Positions 1-6,038 of a stretch of 6,866 nucleotides of DNA are shown piece by piece (position 1 is the stretch's first letter; each line of letters begins with the position of its first letter). Source of the stretch: Crocinitomicaceae bacterium (lineage in GTDB: Bacteria; Bacteroidota; Bacteroidia; Flavobacteriales_G; Salibacteraceae). The stretch spans positions 1-6,866 of the forward strand of contig JAAZVO010000140.1 of NCBI GenBank assembly GCA_018623405.1, written 5' to 3'. The position numbers and the translations under genes are program-made. Under the pieces are notes generated by a model, which was not told the origin of the DNA, did no database searches, and saw nothing but the letters and a program-made list of their open reading frames with translations.

Positions 1-116
1 CTAAAGTTAGTGACGAATACGCTCCAGAACATTTAGAAGTCCAAACCAAAAATTTACAATGGTACCACGACAGATTAAAAAATTATGGGGATTGCTCAAT
101 CATTAACTTTGTATAA
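1..116 (+). pseudogene. hisD: 3' remnant of a histidinol dehydrogenase-like gene, truncated
   Basis: The frame starting at base 3 is open from the window edge to a TAA at 114-116 and reads KVSDEYAPEHLEVQT, then roughly 12 residues ending LKNYG. The APEHLE block is typical of HisD, the NAD-dependent enzyme that oxidises histidinol to histidine. In E. coli HisD the Glu-His pair of this block (E326, H327) supplies catalytic bases. In family members of this subtype, as I recall them, NYG is followed by SLFxGE and about 90-100 more residues, including the zinc ligands D360 and H419 (E. coli numbering). Here the frame instead gives DCSIINFV and stops, so a protein ending here should be inactive. 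The break falls near base 89, just before tatA. It could be a decayed gene, a deletion junction or an assembly join. The family call rests on a short stretch, and the upstream part lies outside the window. Confidence 0.5.
104..111 (+). promoter_or_regulatory. Candidate -7 box for tatA
   Basis: TAACTTTG matches the Bacteroidota -7 consensus TAnnTTTG exactly. I see no TTG-type -33 element at the usual distance of about 20 bp upstream. Transcription from it would begin near 116-118, giving a leader of about 10 nt before the ATG at 127. It would exclude the upstream in-frame ATG at 85. An 8-bp degenerate box in AT-rich DNA is weak evidence on its own. Confidence 0.3.
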
Positions 117-126
117 AATTAGATTC

Positions 127-357
127 ATGCTATTATTTTTCAATTTAGGAGCCGGAGAAATATTTATGGTGCTATTAATAATCCTTTTGCTTTTTGGTGC
201 CAATAAAATTCCTGAGTTTGCAAAAGGGTTAGGAAAAGGAATCAGACAGTTTAAAGATGCTACACAAGATATTCAAAACGATATCCAAGATTCTATTTCA
301 GAAACCAAAAAAGAACTTGATGATACTAAAAAAAATATAGAAAAAGATCTGAAGTAG
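127..357 (+). CDS. tatA: Twin-arginine translocase subunit TatA/TatE
   Basis: This 76-residue inner-membrane protein forms the oligomeric pore of the Tat pathway, which exports folded proteins with twin-arginine signal peptides. Residues 8-24 give the short N-terminal part and single membrane helix (GAGEIF, then a run of L, I and V). The invariant Phe-Gly hinge is F23-G24. An amphipathic helix follows with IPEFAKGLGKGIRQF at about 28-42, then a charged, probably helical tail (46-76) rich in D, E, K and N. Length and order are typical of TatA; the polar residue in the helix is Glu11. I chose the ATG at 127 over the in-frame ATG at 85: family members start just before the helix, the extra 14 residues (MGIAQS...) match nothing in the family, and they overlap the hisD-like frame. 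The gene ends in three consecutive in-frame stops, TAG TAG TGA. No tatC is in the window. Confidence 0.93.
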   Translation: MLLFFNLGAGEIFMVLLIILLLFGANKIPEFAKGLGKGIRQFKDATQDIQNDIQDSISETKKELDDTKKNIEKDLK

Positions 358-372
358 TAGTGATTTTAAAGT

Positions 373-384
373 TACCCCCTAAAA
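373..384 (+). repeat. 12-bp direct repeat, copy 1, upstream of the glutamine synthetase gene
   Basis: TACCCCCTAAAA; an identical copy begins 52 bp downstream at 425. The C5 run stands out in this AT-rich intergenic DNA. The last four bases overlap the left arm of the hairpin at 381-416. It may be a binding site for a transcription factor controlling the glutamine synthetase gene; that role is inferred from position and duplication only. Confidence 0.6.
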
Positions 385-419
385 TACACACGCTTGTTCA
401 TAAAAAAGTGTATTTTTTT
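381..419 (+). terminator. Possible tatA terminator or regulatory inverted repeat
   Basis: AAAATACAC (381-389) pairs perfectly with GTGTATTTT (408-416) across an 18-nt loop, and a T-run extends to 419. The position, 24 bp after the tatA stop, suits an intrinsic terminator. The stem has only three G-C pairs and the loop is large, so it would be weak. The inverted repeat could instead be an operator, because it sits between the two copies of the TACCCCCTAAAA element. Confidence 0.4.
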
Positions 420-424
420 ATCTC

Positions 425-436
425 TACCCCCTAAAA
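425..436 (+). repeat. 12-bp direct repeat, copy 2, next to the glutamine synthetase promoter
   Basis: TACCCCCTAAAA, identical to the copy at 373-384. It ends 7 bp before the candidate -7 box at 444, so it occupies the region where part of a promoter's -33/spacer DNA would lie. A protein bound here would touch RNA polymerase or block it. No TTG-type -33 element is visible in its place. Confidence 0.6.
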
Positions 437-438
437 AA

Positions 439-480
439 TGACATACTTTTGGAAAAAATTTAATTTTTCAAAAAATGTCA
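439..480 (+). repeat. Imperfect palindrome enclosing the glutamine synthetase start codon
   Basis: TGACAT (439-444) is the exact inverse of ATGTCA (475-480), whose first three bases are the start codon. Inside, TTTT (447-450) pairs with AAAA (471-474) and GAAAAA (452-457) pairs with TTTTTC (464-469). This leaves a 6-nt loop, one G-A mismatch and a 2-nt bulge at 445-446. Sixteen pairs form, only three of them G-C. A transcript starting upstream of 439 could fold this way and mask the start codon. One starting at the promoter inside the left arm could not. Confidence 0.4.
444..451 (+). promoter_or_regulatory. Candidate -7 box for the glutamine synthetase gene
   Basis: TACTTTTG fits the Bacteroidota -7 consensus TAnnTTTG exactly and is placed to start transcription at about 455-460, leaving a leader of 15-20 nt. 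No TTTG or TTG is present at about -33. The second TACCCCCTAAAA copy lies just upstream, which would fit an activator-dependent promoter. Confidence 0.4.
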
Positions 481-2661
481 ACTTATCGTTTTCAAACTCT
501 TCAGACCTTATTAGGTAGAACACCACTAAAAGTAGATCCACCTTCAAACAAGGTATCAGAATTCTATGGTGAAAGTGTTTTTAATGTAGATGCTATGAAA
601 AAGCATCTTACTGATGATGCTTATGATAGTGTTATGGAAGCTATAAAAAATGGTGACCGTATCGACAGAAAAATGGCTGACCAAGTTGCCGCAGGAATGC
701 GAGAATGGGCATTGTCTAAAGGTGCAACCCACTACACCCATTGGTTTCAACCTTTAACAGGAAGAACGGCAGAAAAACATGATGCTTTTTTTGAACCTGC
801 AGAAGGAGGAAGAGCAATTGAAAGGTTTGGCGGAAGTCAATTGGTTCAACAAGAACCTGATGCTTCAAGTTTACCTTCAGGAGGTATTAGAAATACTTTT
901 GAGGCTAGAGGATATACAGCATGGGACCCAACCTCGCCTGCATTCATTTTTGGAAAAACTCTTTGTATTCCAACAGTTTTTGTTTCCTACACAGGAGAGG
1001 CACTAGACTTTAAAACGCCATTATTAAATTCTATTTCTGTTTTAGATAAAGCAGCAGTAGCTGTTTGCCAATATTTTGATAAAAATGTTACTAAAGTTAC
1101 CGCCACTTTAGGTTGGGAGCAAGAATATTTTTTAATTGATTATGCTTTATATACTGCAAGACCTGATATTGCCCTAACCGGCAGAACTTTATTTGGTCAT
1201 TCTTCTTCAAAAGGACAACAATTAGACGACCATTACTTTGGTTCAATTCACGATAGGGCAGTTGCCTTTATGAAAGAATTGGAGATTGAATCTCATAAAT
1301 TAGGAATACCTGTTAAAACTAGACACAATGAGGTTGCTCCGAACCAATTTGAATGTGCACCCGTTTTTGAAGAGGTAAACCTAGCTGTTGACCATAACCA
1401 GCTTATTATGGATGTTATGGAAAAGGTAGGAAGAAAACATAACTTTTATATTGCTCTTCACGAAAAGCCTTTTGCAGGAATGAATGGATCAGGAAAACAT
1501 AATAACTGGTCTATGGCTACCGATACAGGAGTTAATTTGTTAAGTCCGGGTAAAACACCAAAAACAAACTTTAGGTTCTTAACCTTTTTTGTAAACACGC
1601 TTAAAGCAGTTCACGATTATGCAGATTTAATAAGGGCTTCAATTGCCTCTGCAGGAAATGATCACAGGTTAGGTGCAAATGAAGCTCCTCCTGCTATTAT
1701 CTCTGCATTTATTGGTTCTGAACTCACTTCAATTTTAGATGAAATTGAAAAAACAGTAAAACCGGGCAAAATGACTCCCGATGAAAAGTCTCAATTGAAA
1801 CTTCGAGTTGGACGAATTCCTGATATCCTTTTGGATAATACCGACAGAAACAGAACGTCTCCTTTTGCCTTTACAGGAAATAAATTCGAATTAAGGGCAG
1901 TAGGCTCAACAGCAAATTGCGCCGGACCAATGACTGTTTTGAACACTGTTATGGCAAAGCAATTGAGAGATTTTAAAAAGGAAGTAGATGCATTAATTAT
2001 AAGTGGTCAGAAAAAAGACGATGCAATTTTTTCCATCCTTAAAAGGTACATAATTGAGTCTAAAAATATAAGATTTGAAGGTAATGGATATGGCGATGCT
2101 TGGGTTAAGGAAGCTGAAAAAAGAGGCTTATCTAACGTAAAAACTACTCCTCATGCTTTAGATTTTTTCTTAGATAAAAAGGTTAAAGATCTTTTTAAAG
2201 CAACAAAGGTTTTAACCCCTACCGAACTTGAAGCTCGATATGAAATATTGAACGAAAATTACAAGCTTAAGGTGCAAATTGAAAGTAGGGTTATTGGTGA
2301 TATTGCTATAAATCACATAATTCCTGCGGCTTTCCAATATCAAAATATGTTGTTGGAAAACGTAAAAGGCATGAAAGACGTTTTTGGAGATCAATACCAA
2401 GAATTAGCCGAAACTCAAATTGAAGAACTTAGGGAAGTATCTGAAAGAGTAAACAGAATTAAAAAACTAGTTTACGAAATGGTTGAGGAAAGAAAAATTG
2501 CAAATAAAATTGAAGACGCCTCAAAACAAGCCAAGCAATATTGTGAAAAGGTATTTCCATTCTTCGAAAAAATTAGATACGAAGTAGATAAATTGGAAAT
2601 TGTTATCGATGATAATCTTTGGCCTTTACCTAAATATAGAGAGCTACTTTTCGCTAAATAA
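475..2661 (+). CDS. glnN: Glutamine synthetase, type III
   Basis: This cytoplasmic enzyme makes glutamine from glutamate, ammonia and ATP, the entry step of nitrogen assimilation. Its 728 residues match the roughly 725-730 of GSIII (first described in Bacteroides fragilis), far longer than GSI or GSII. GSIII marks seen are ARGYTAWDPTSP near 143-154, the catalytic-fold motif GWEQEYFLID (213-222), HNEVAPNQFE (284-293), the ATP/metal-site motif NGSGKHNNW (337-345), RLGANEAPPA (398-407) and NRTSPFAFTG (459-468) followed by KFELRAVGS. All are intact. The region from about 620 to the end is strongly helical and charged, as in the family. The start agrees with the usual N-terminus (MSTYRFQTLQ). There is no Shine-Dalgarno site; the leader is A/T only near the start. 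The gene appears monocistronic, with its own promoter region and a strong terminator. Paired upstream repeats suggest nitrogen-responsive control, which is an inference. Confidence 0.97.
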   Translation: MSTYRFQTLQTLLGRTPLKVDPPSNKVSEFYGESVFNVDAMKKHLTDDAYDSVMEAIKNGDRIDRKMADQVAAGMREWALSKGATHYTHWFQPLTGRTAEKHDAFFEPAEGGRAIERFGGSQLVQQEPDASSLPSGGIRNTFEARGYTAWDPTSPAFIFGKTLCIPTVFVSYTGEALDFKTPLLNSISVLDKAAVAVCQYFDKNVTKVTATLGWEQEYFLIDYALYTARPDIALTGRTLFGHSSSKGQQLDDHYFGSIHDRAVAFMKELEIESHKLGIPVKTRHNEVAPNQFECAPVFEEVNLAVDHNQLIMDVMEKVGRKHNFYIALHEKPFAGMNGSGKHNNWSMATDTGVNLLSPGKTPKTNFRFLTFFVNTLKAVHDYADLIRASIASAGNDHRLGANEAPPAIISAFIGSELTSILDEIEKTVKPGKMTPDEKSQLKLRVGRIPDILLDNTDRNRTSPFAFTGNKFELRAVGSTANCAGPMTVLNTVMAKQLRDFKKEVDALIISGQKKDDAIFSILKRYIIESKNIRFEGNGYGDAWVKEAEKRGLSNVKTTPHALDFFLDKKVKDLFKATKVLTPTELEARYEILNENYKLKVQIESRVIGDIAINHIIPAAFQYQNMLLENVKGMKDVFGDQYQELAETQIEELREVSERVNRIKKLVYEMVEERKIANKIEDASKQAKQYCEKVFPFFEKIRYEVDKLEIVIDDNLWPLPKYRELLFAK

Positions 2662-2667
2662 TTAATG

Positions 2668-2695
2668 AAACCTCGCTTTGGCGGGGTTTTTTTTA
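2668..2695 (+). terminator. Intrinsic terminator of the glutamine synthetase gene
   Basis: AAACCTCGC (2668-2676) pairs with GCGGGGTTT (2681-2689) around the tetraloop TTTG, with one T-G wobble, and the T-run spans 2687-2694. It lies 7 bp after the stop codon. The GC-rich stem and eight-T tract make it a strong, textbook terminator. Confidence 0.92.
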
Positions 2696-2699
2696 TCCT

Positions 2700-2731
2700 T
2701 TTGATAAAAAAGAAAATTATTGCTTAATTTG
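2700..2731 (+). promoter_or_regulatory. Candidate promoter for the PorE-like gene
   Basis: TTTG at 2700-2703 is followed after 20 bp by TTAATTTG (2724-2731), which matches the Bacteroidota -7 box TAnnTTTG at all defined positions but one. The 20-bp spacing is normal for this sigma-ABfr type promoter. It begins just after the glutamine synthetase terminator and would give a leader of about 35 nt. Confidence 0.4.
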
Positions 2732-2772
2732 CTCACCTTGAAAAAAGGACTACTTTAACTTACAGGGATTAT

Positions 2773-4803
2773 ATGAAGGTACTAAAGTTGCTGTTCCTTT
2801 TGTTTGCTATCTCATTGTCATTCAATGGTTTTGCGCAAAAGGATTATACAAGAGAAGCTGAAACTGCTTATAAGAGTGAACAATACTATGCCGCTATTGA
2901 CTTATACAAAAAGGCATATTCAAAAGAAAAAGACCGTAAAACGAAAATTGACATTATATACAAAATAGGTCAATGTTACAAGTTCGTGCAGGATTTTCCT
3001 CAAGCAGAGGTGTGGTATGACAAAGCCATTAAAGCGCAACATCCCAATCCTAAAGTACAATTGTATTATGCACAAGTTATAAAAGCTCAAGGGAGGTATG
3101 ATGAAGCTCTAGTTGAGTACAATGCGTATAACGCTAAAAACCCTGGAGACCCCGATGGTATTGAAGGTGCTAAATCTTGCAAGCAAGGGCAACAATGGTT
3201 GGATAATCCTACCGAATATGAAGTTGAGAATGTAAGGTTAATAAACTCCAAAGCATCAGATTTTTCTCCTGTTTGGGGAAGTAAAAAAAATGATGAGCTT
3301 GTATTTACTTCAACAAGAGATGGCTCAATTGGTGGAGCTATTGATACTAGAACTGGTCAAAATTACTCAGACTTATATGTAGCAAAAATTGATAGAAAAG
3401 GAAAGTGGAGCACACCTATCGCTTATGATGAACCTGTAAACTCTCCTGATAATGAAGGGGGAGCAACTTTTGATAGTAGATATTCCAACATTTATTGGAC
3501 TAGGTGCCCAACGGAAAAGAATTCTGTTCTAGGCTGTTATATTATGACTGCTAGAAGGCAAGGTAAAGATTGGGCAGATCCCGTAAAACTGGAATTTGCT
3601 GCCGATAGCTTTACTGTAGGTCACCCGACAATGTTGCCAGATGGAGAAACAATGGTTTTTGTTTCTGATATTCCGGGTGGTTATGGCGGTAAAGACCTTT
3701 ACATCACTTCTTATGACAAAAGAGAAAAAACTTGGAGTGAGCCTGTAAACTTAGGTTCAGATGTTAATACTGCTGATGATGAAATGTTTCCATTTGTTAG
3801 AGATAATGGAGAACTTTACTTTGCTTCAAATGGACACCCAGGAATGGGAGGTCTTGATGTTTTCAAGGCTGAAAAAACAGGCAAAAATAAGTGGGGAAAT
3901 GTTGAAAATATGAGAGCCCCGATTAATTCTCCATCAGATGATTTTGGAATTATATTCGATGGAAACAAAGACAAAGGTTTCTTTGCATCAAACAGACCTG
4001 GTGGTAGGGGTAGTGATGATATTTACTTATTTAAAAAGCCACCTATCATTTTTGCCATTCAAGGAACTGTATCTGATGTAGATACCAAAGAGCCTATTGT
4101 TGGTGCATCAGTTAAACTTATTGGAACTGATGGCTCGTCTGTTGAGTTAGAAACAGACCAAACCGGCTTTTACATTTTTGCAGAAAAAGATGGAAGCGAT
4201 GAAAGATATGTAAATGAGAATACTTCTTACACCATTATGGTATCTAAGGAAGGTTATTTGAATTCAAAAGGTCAGGAAACCACAGTTGGTGTAGAAAAAT
4301 CTACCGCTTTTGTTCACGATTTTGTTTTACAATCTATAAAAGCTAAGGAAATTTCATTTCCAAAAGTATTATATGATTTAGCTCAGTTTACATTAAGACC
4401 TGAATCAAAAGATTCTTTGGATTTCTTATATCAAACTTTAGTAGATAACCCTAACATTGTTATTGAGTTAGCTGCTCACACTGATGCTAGAGGCTCAGAT
4501 GAGTCTAACGAAATATTATCTCAGAAAAGAGCCCAAAGTTGTGTAGACTATTTAGTTAGTAAAGGAATTCCTGCAGATAGAATGACAGCAAAAGGTTATG
4601 GTGAGAGAGATCCATATTCAGGAATGTATAACGGGCAGCAAGTTACTTTAACTGAAGAATATATTAATAATCTTCCGGCCAACGAAAGAGAGGCTGCTCA
4701 CCAAGCTAATCGTAGAACTGTGTTCTCTGTTTTGAGGGATGATTATGTTCCAAAAAATCAAGACTCAGGAACAGATGATGGTACTTCTGAAGGCGAAGAA
4801 TAG
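2773..4803 (+). CDS. Secreted TPR-propeller-CRD-OmpA envelope protein, PorE-like
   Basis: This 676-residue periplasmic protein is probably held at the outer membrane and peptidoglycan. It begins with a Sec signal peptide (MKVLKLLFLLFAISLSFNGFA, probable cleavage A21/Q22) with no lipobox cysteine. Domains in order: about three TPR repeats (25-130); a PD40/WD40-like beta-propeller (about 155-422) with blade motifs near SDFSPVW (162-168), DNEGGATFD (226-234), GHPTMLPDG (283-291), DDEMFPF (335-341) and SDDFGIIFD (388-396); a carboxypeptidase regulatory-like beta domain (427-518); and an OmpA C-terminal domain (about 526-660). In the last, D571 of HTDARG and R586 of SQKRAQ are 15 residues apart, like the diaminopimelate-binding pair D271/R286 of Acinetobacter OmpA, so peptidoglycan binding should be intact. 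The tail (662-676) is acidic. Architecture and length match P. gingivalis PorE (PG1058), a type IX secretion component, but Bacteroidota carry many paralogues with this layout and no other secretion gene is adjacent. The exact role is therefore open. Confidence 0.88.
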   Translation: MKVLKLLFLLFAISLSFNGFAQKDYTREAETAYKSEQYYAAIDLYKKAYSKEKDRKTKIDIIYKIGQCYKFVQDFPQAEVWYDKAIKAQHPNPKVQLYYAQVIKAQGRYDEALVEYNAYNAKNPGDPDGIEGAKSCKQGQQWLDNPTEYEVENVRLINSKASDFSPVWGSKKNDELVFTSTRDGSIGGAIDTRTGQNYSDLYVAKIDRKGKWSTPIAYDEPVNSPDNEGGATFDSRYSNIYWTRCPTEKNSVLGCYIMTARRQGKDWADPVKLEFAADSFTVGHPTMLPDGETMVFVSDIPGGYGGKDLYITSYDKREKTWSEPVNLGSDVNTADDEMFPFVRDNGELYFASNGHPGMGGLDVFKAEKTGKNKWGNVENMRAPINSPSDDFGIIFDGNKDKGFFASNRPGGRGSDDIYLFKKPPIIFAIQGTVSDVDTKEPIVGASVKLIGTDGSSVELETDQTGFYIFAEKDGSDERYVNENTSYTIMVSKEGYLNSKGQETTVGVEKSTAFVHDFVLQSIKAKEISFPKVLYDLAQFTLRPESKDSLDFLYQTLVDNPNIVIELAAHTDARGSDESNEILSQKRAQSCVDYLVSKGIPADRMTAKGYGERDPYSGMYNGQQVTLTEEYINNLPANEREAAHQANRRTVFSVLRDDYVPKNQDSGTDDGTSEGEE

Positions 4804-4823
4804 CAACTTTAATCATATTTAAG

Positions 4824-4831
4824 TAATTTTA
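4824..4831 (+). promoter_or_regulatory. Weak candidate -7 box for purM
   Basis: TAATTTTA matches TAnnTTTG except for the final base. No TTG is seen about 20 bp upstream. It is the best such box in the 57-bp gap. A start about 7 nt downstream would lie inside the terminator hairpin, so purM mRNA would lack the left arm. The evidence is thin. Confidence 0.18.
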
Positions 4832-4857
4832 AGCATCACTTTAGGTGATGCTTTTTT
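4831..4857 (+). terminator. Intrinsic terminator of the PorE-like gene, abutting the purM start codon
   Basis: AAGCATCAC (4831-4839) pairs perfectly with GTGATGCTT (4845-4853) around the 5-nt loop TTTAG, and a six-T run occupies 4852-4857. It is a strong 9-bp stem. Only three bases separate the T-run from the purM ATG at 4861. It lies 27 bp after the stop of the upstream gene. Confidence 0.88.
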
Positions 4858-4860
4858 ATT

Positions 4861-6036
4861 ATGGAAAAACCAACTAACAGGTACGAAAAAAGAGGTGTTT
4901 CTTCAGGAAAAGAAGATGTTCATAAAGCCATAAAAAATGTAGACAAAGGCCTTTTTCCAAAAGCCTTTTGTAAAATTATTCCTGATTATTTAACCAATGA
5001 CCCAAACTATTGCTTAGCAATGCATGCTGATGGTGCTGGTACAAAATCATCATTAGCATACCTGTATTGGAAAGAAACTGGTGATCTTACTGTATGGAAA
5101 GGTATTGCTCAAGATGCCTTGGTTATGAATATTGATGATTTGATTTGTGTTGGTGCAACCGGTCCTTTTCTTATTTCATCTACCATAGGCAGAAATAAAA
5201 ACTTAGTTCCTGGAGAGGTAATTTCATCTTTAATTAATGGCACAGAAGAGTTAATAAAAGAGTTTGGTGAATTTGGTGTTGAAATAATTTCAACCGGAGG
5301 AGAAACAGCCGATGTTGGAGATTTGGTGAGGACTATAATTGTAGATTCGACAGTTACTTGCAGGATAAAAAGGGATGATGTTATTGATAATGCAAATATC
5401 AAAGCGGGAAATGTAATTGTTGGTTTTGCCTCTTTTGGCCAAGCTACTTATGAATCTGAATACAATGGAGGAATGGGGAGTAATGGACTTACCTCAGCAA
5501 GGCATGATGTGTTTAGTAAATATTTGGCTAACAAATACCCCGAAAGTTTCGATGGCGGAATCTCTCAAGATGTTATTTATACAGGTAGTAAATCTCTTAC
5601 TGAACCATCAGTACAAACACCTTTAGATTTTGGTAAGCTTGTGCTTTCGCCAACAAGAACTTATGCCCCGTTGGTTTTGGAGATATTAAAAAAATACCGA
5701 AACAAGATTAATGGTATGGTTCATTGTAGTGGAGGAGCACAAACCAAAGTTTTACATTTCATAGAAAACCTCAAGGTAACCAAGGATAACCTTTTTGAAA
5801 CTCCTTTTCTTTTTAAAGTTATCCAAGAAGAAAGCGGAACGAGTTGGGTAGAAATGTATAAGGTTTTTAATATGGGCCACAGATTAGAAATATATACCGA
5901 TGCTAGCTCTGCCGAGGAAATGATTCAAATTGCTAAACAATTTAACATAGAGGCAAAAATTATTGGTAAGGTTGAATCGTCTGATAAAAAAGAATTAATT
6001 ATTCGTTCGCCCTATGGTGAATTTAAATACAACTAG
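4861..6036 (+). CDS. purM: Phosphoribosylformylglycinamidine cyclo-ligase (AIR synthase)
   Basis: This cytoplasmic enzyme of de novo purine synthesis closes the imidazole ring: FGAM plus ATP gives 5-aminoimidazole ribonucleotide. The 391 residues are the long Bacteroidota form (E. coli PurM is 345). Visible PurM/PurL-superfamily motifs are the nucleotide-site loop HADGAGTKSS (55-64, E. coli TDGVGTK), the IDDL segment following the metal/ATP region, GGETADVGD (146-154, E. coli GGETAEMP), HCSGGAQTK (288-296) in place of the HITGGG element, and NMGHRLEIY (337-345) near the C-terminus. The start is sound because conserved sequence (RYEKRGVSSGKEDVHKA) begins within ten residues. No Shine-Dalgarno site precedes it, and the upstream terminator ends 3 bp before the ATG. 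The stop is 2 bp from prfA, and purM-prfA adjacency is, from memory, common in Bacteroidota. Other AIR-synthase-fold enzymes (PurL, HypE, SelD, ThiL) are less likely given the full-length match. Confidence 0.9.
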   Translation: MEKPTNRYEKRGVSSGKEDVHKAIKNVDKGLFPKAFCKIIPDYLTNDPNYCLAMHADGAGTKSSLAYLYWKETGDLTVWKGIAQDALVMNIDDLICVGATGPFLISSTIGRNKNLVPGEVISSLINGTEELIKEFGEFGVEIISTGGETADVGDLVRTIIVDSTVTCRIKRDDVIDNANIKAGNVIVGFASFGQATYESEYNGGMGSNGLTSARHDVFSKYLANKYPESFDGGISQDVIYTGSKSLTEPSVQTPLDFGKLVLSPTRTYAPLVLEILKKYRNKINGMVHCSGGAQTKVLHFIENLKVTKDNLFETPFLFKVIQEESGTSWVEMYKVFNMGHRLEIYTDASSAEEMIQIAKQFNIEAKIIGKVESSDKKELIIRSPYGEFKYN

Positions 6037-6038
6037 TT

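Noticed and set aside
438..518. 26-codon upstream frame overlapping the start of the glutamine synthetase gene, a possible leader peptide
   Set aside because: The candidate promoter would start transcription after position 438, the peptide has no notable Gln/Glu codon run, and frames of this length are expected in such DNA.
556..750. Reverse-strand 64-codon open frame inside the glutamine synthetase gene
   Set aside because: It lies wholly within a well-supported gene, resembles no family I recognise and has no promoter-like or neighbour support.
2751..2772. TACTTTAA near 2751 as an alternative promoter for the PorE-like gene, and AGGG at 2763-2766 as a ribosome site
   Set aside because: The box lacks the TTTG core and has no -33 element at suitable spacing. 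Bacteroidota seldom use Shine-Dalgarno pairing, so AGGG alone is not persuasive.
3293..3300. Run of eight A residues inside the PorE-like gene, a possible slippage or phase-variation site
   Set aside because: The frame is intact on both sides, runs of this length are common in AT-rich genes, and no alternative frame gives a sensible product.
5109..5402. Reverse-strand 97-codon open frame inside purM
   Set aside because: It is antisense to conserved PurM motifs; the open frame follows from codon bias of the sense gene.
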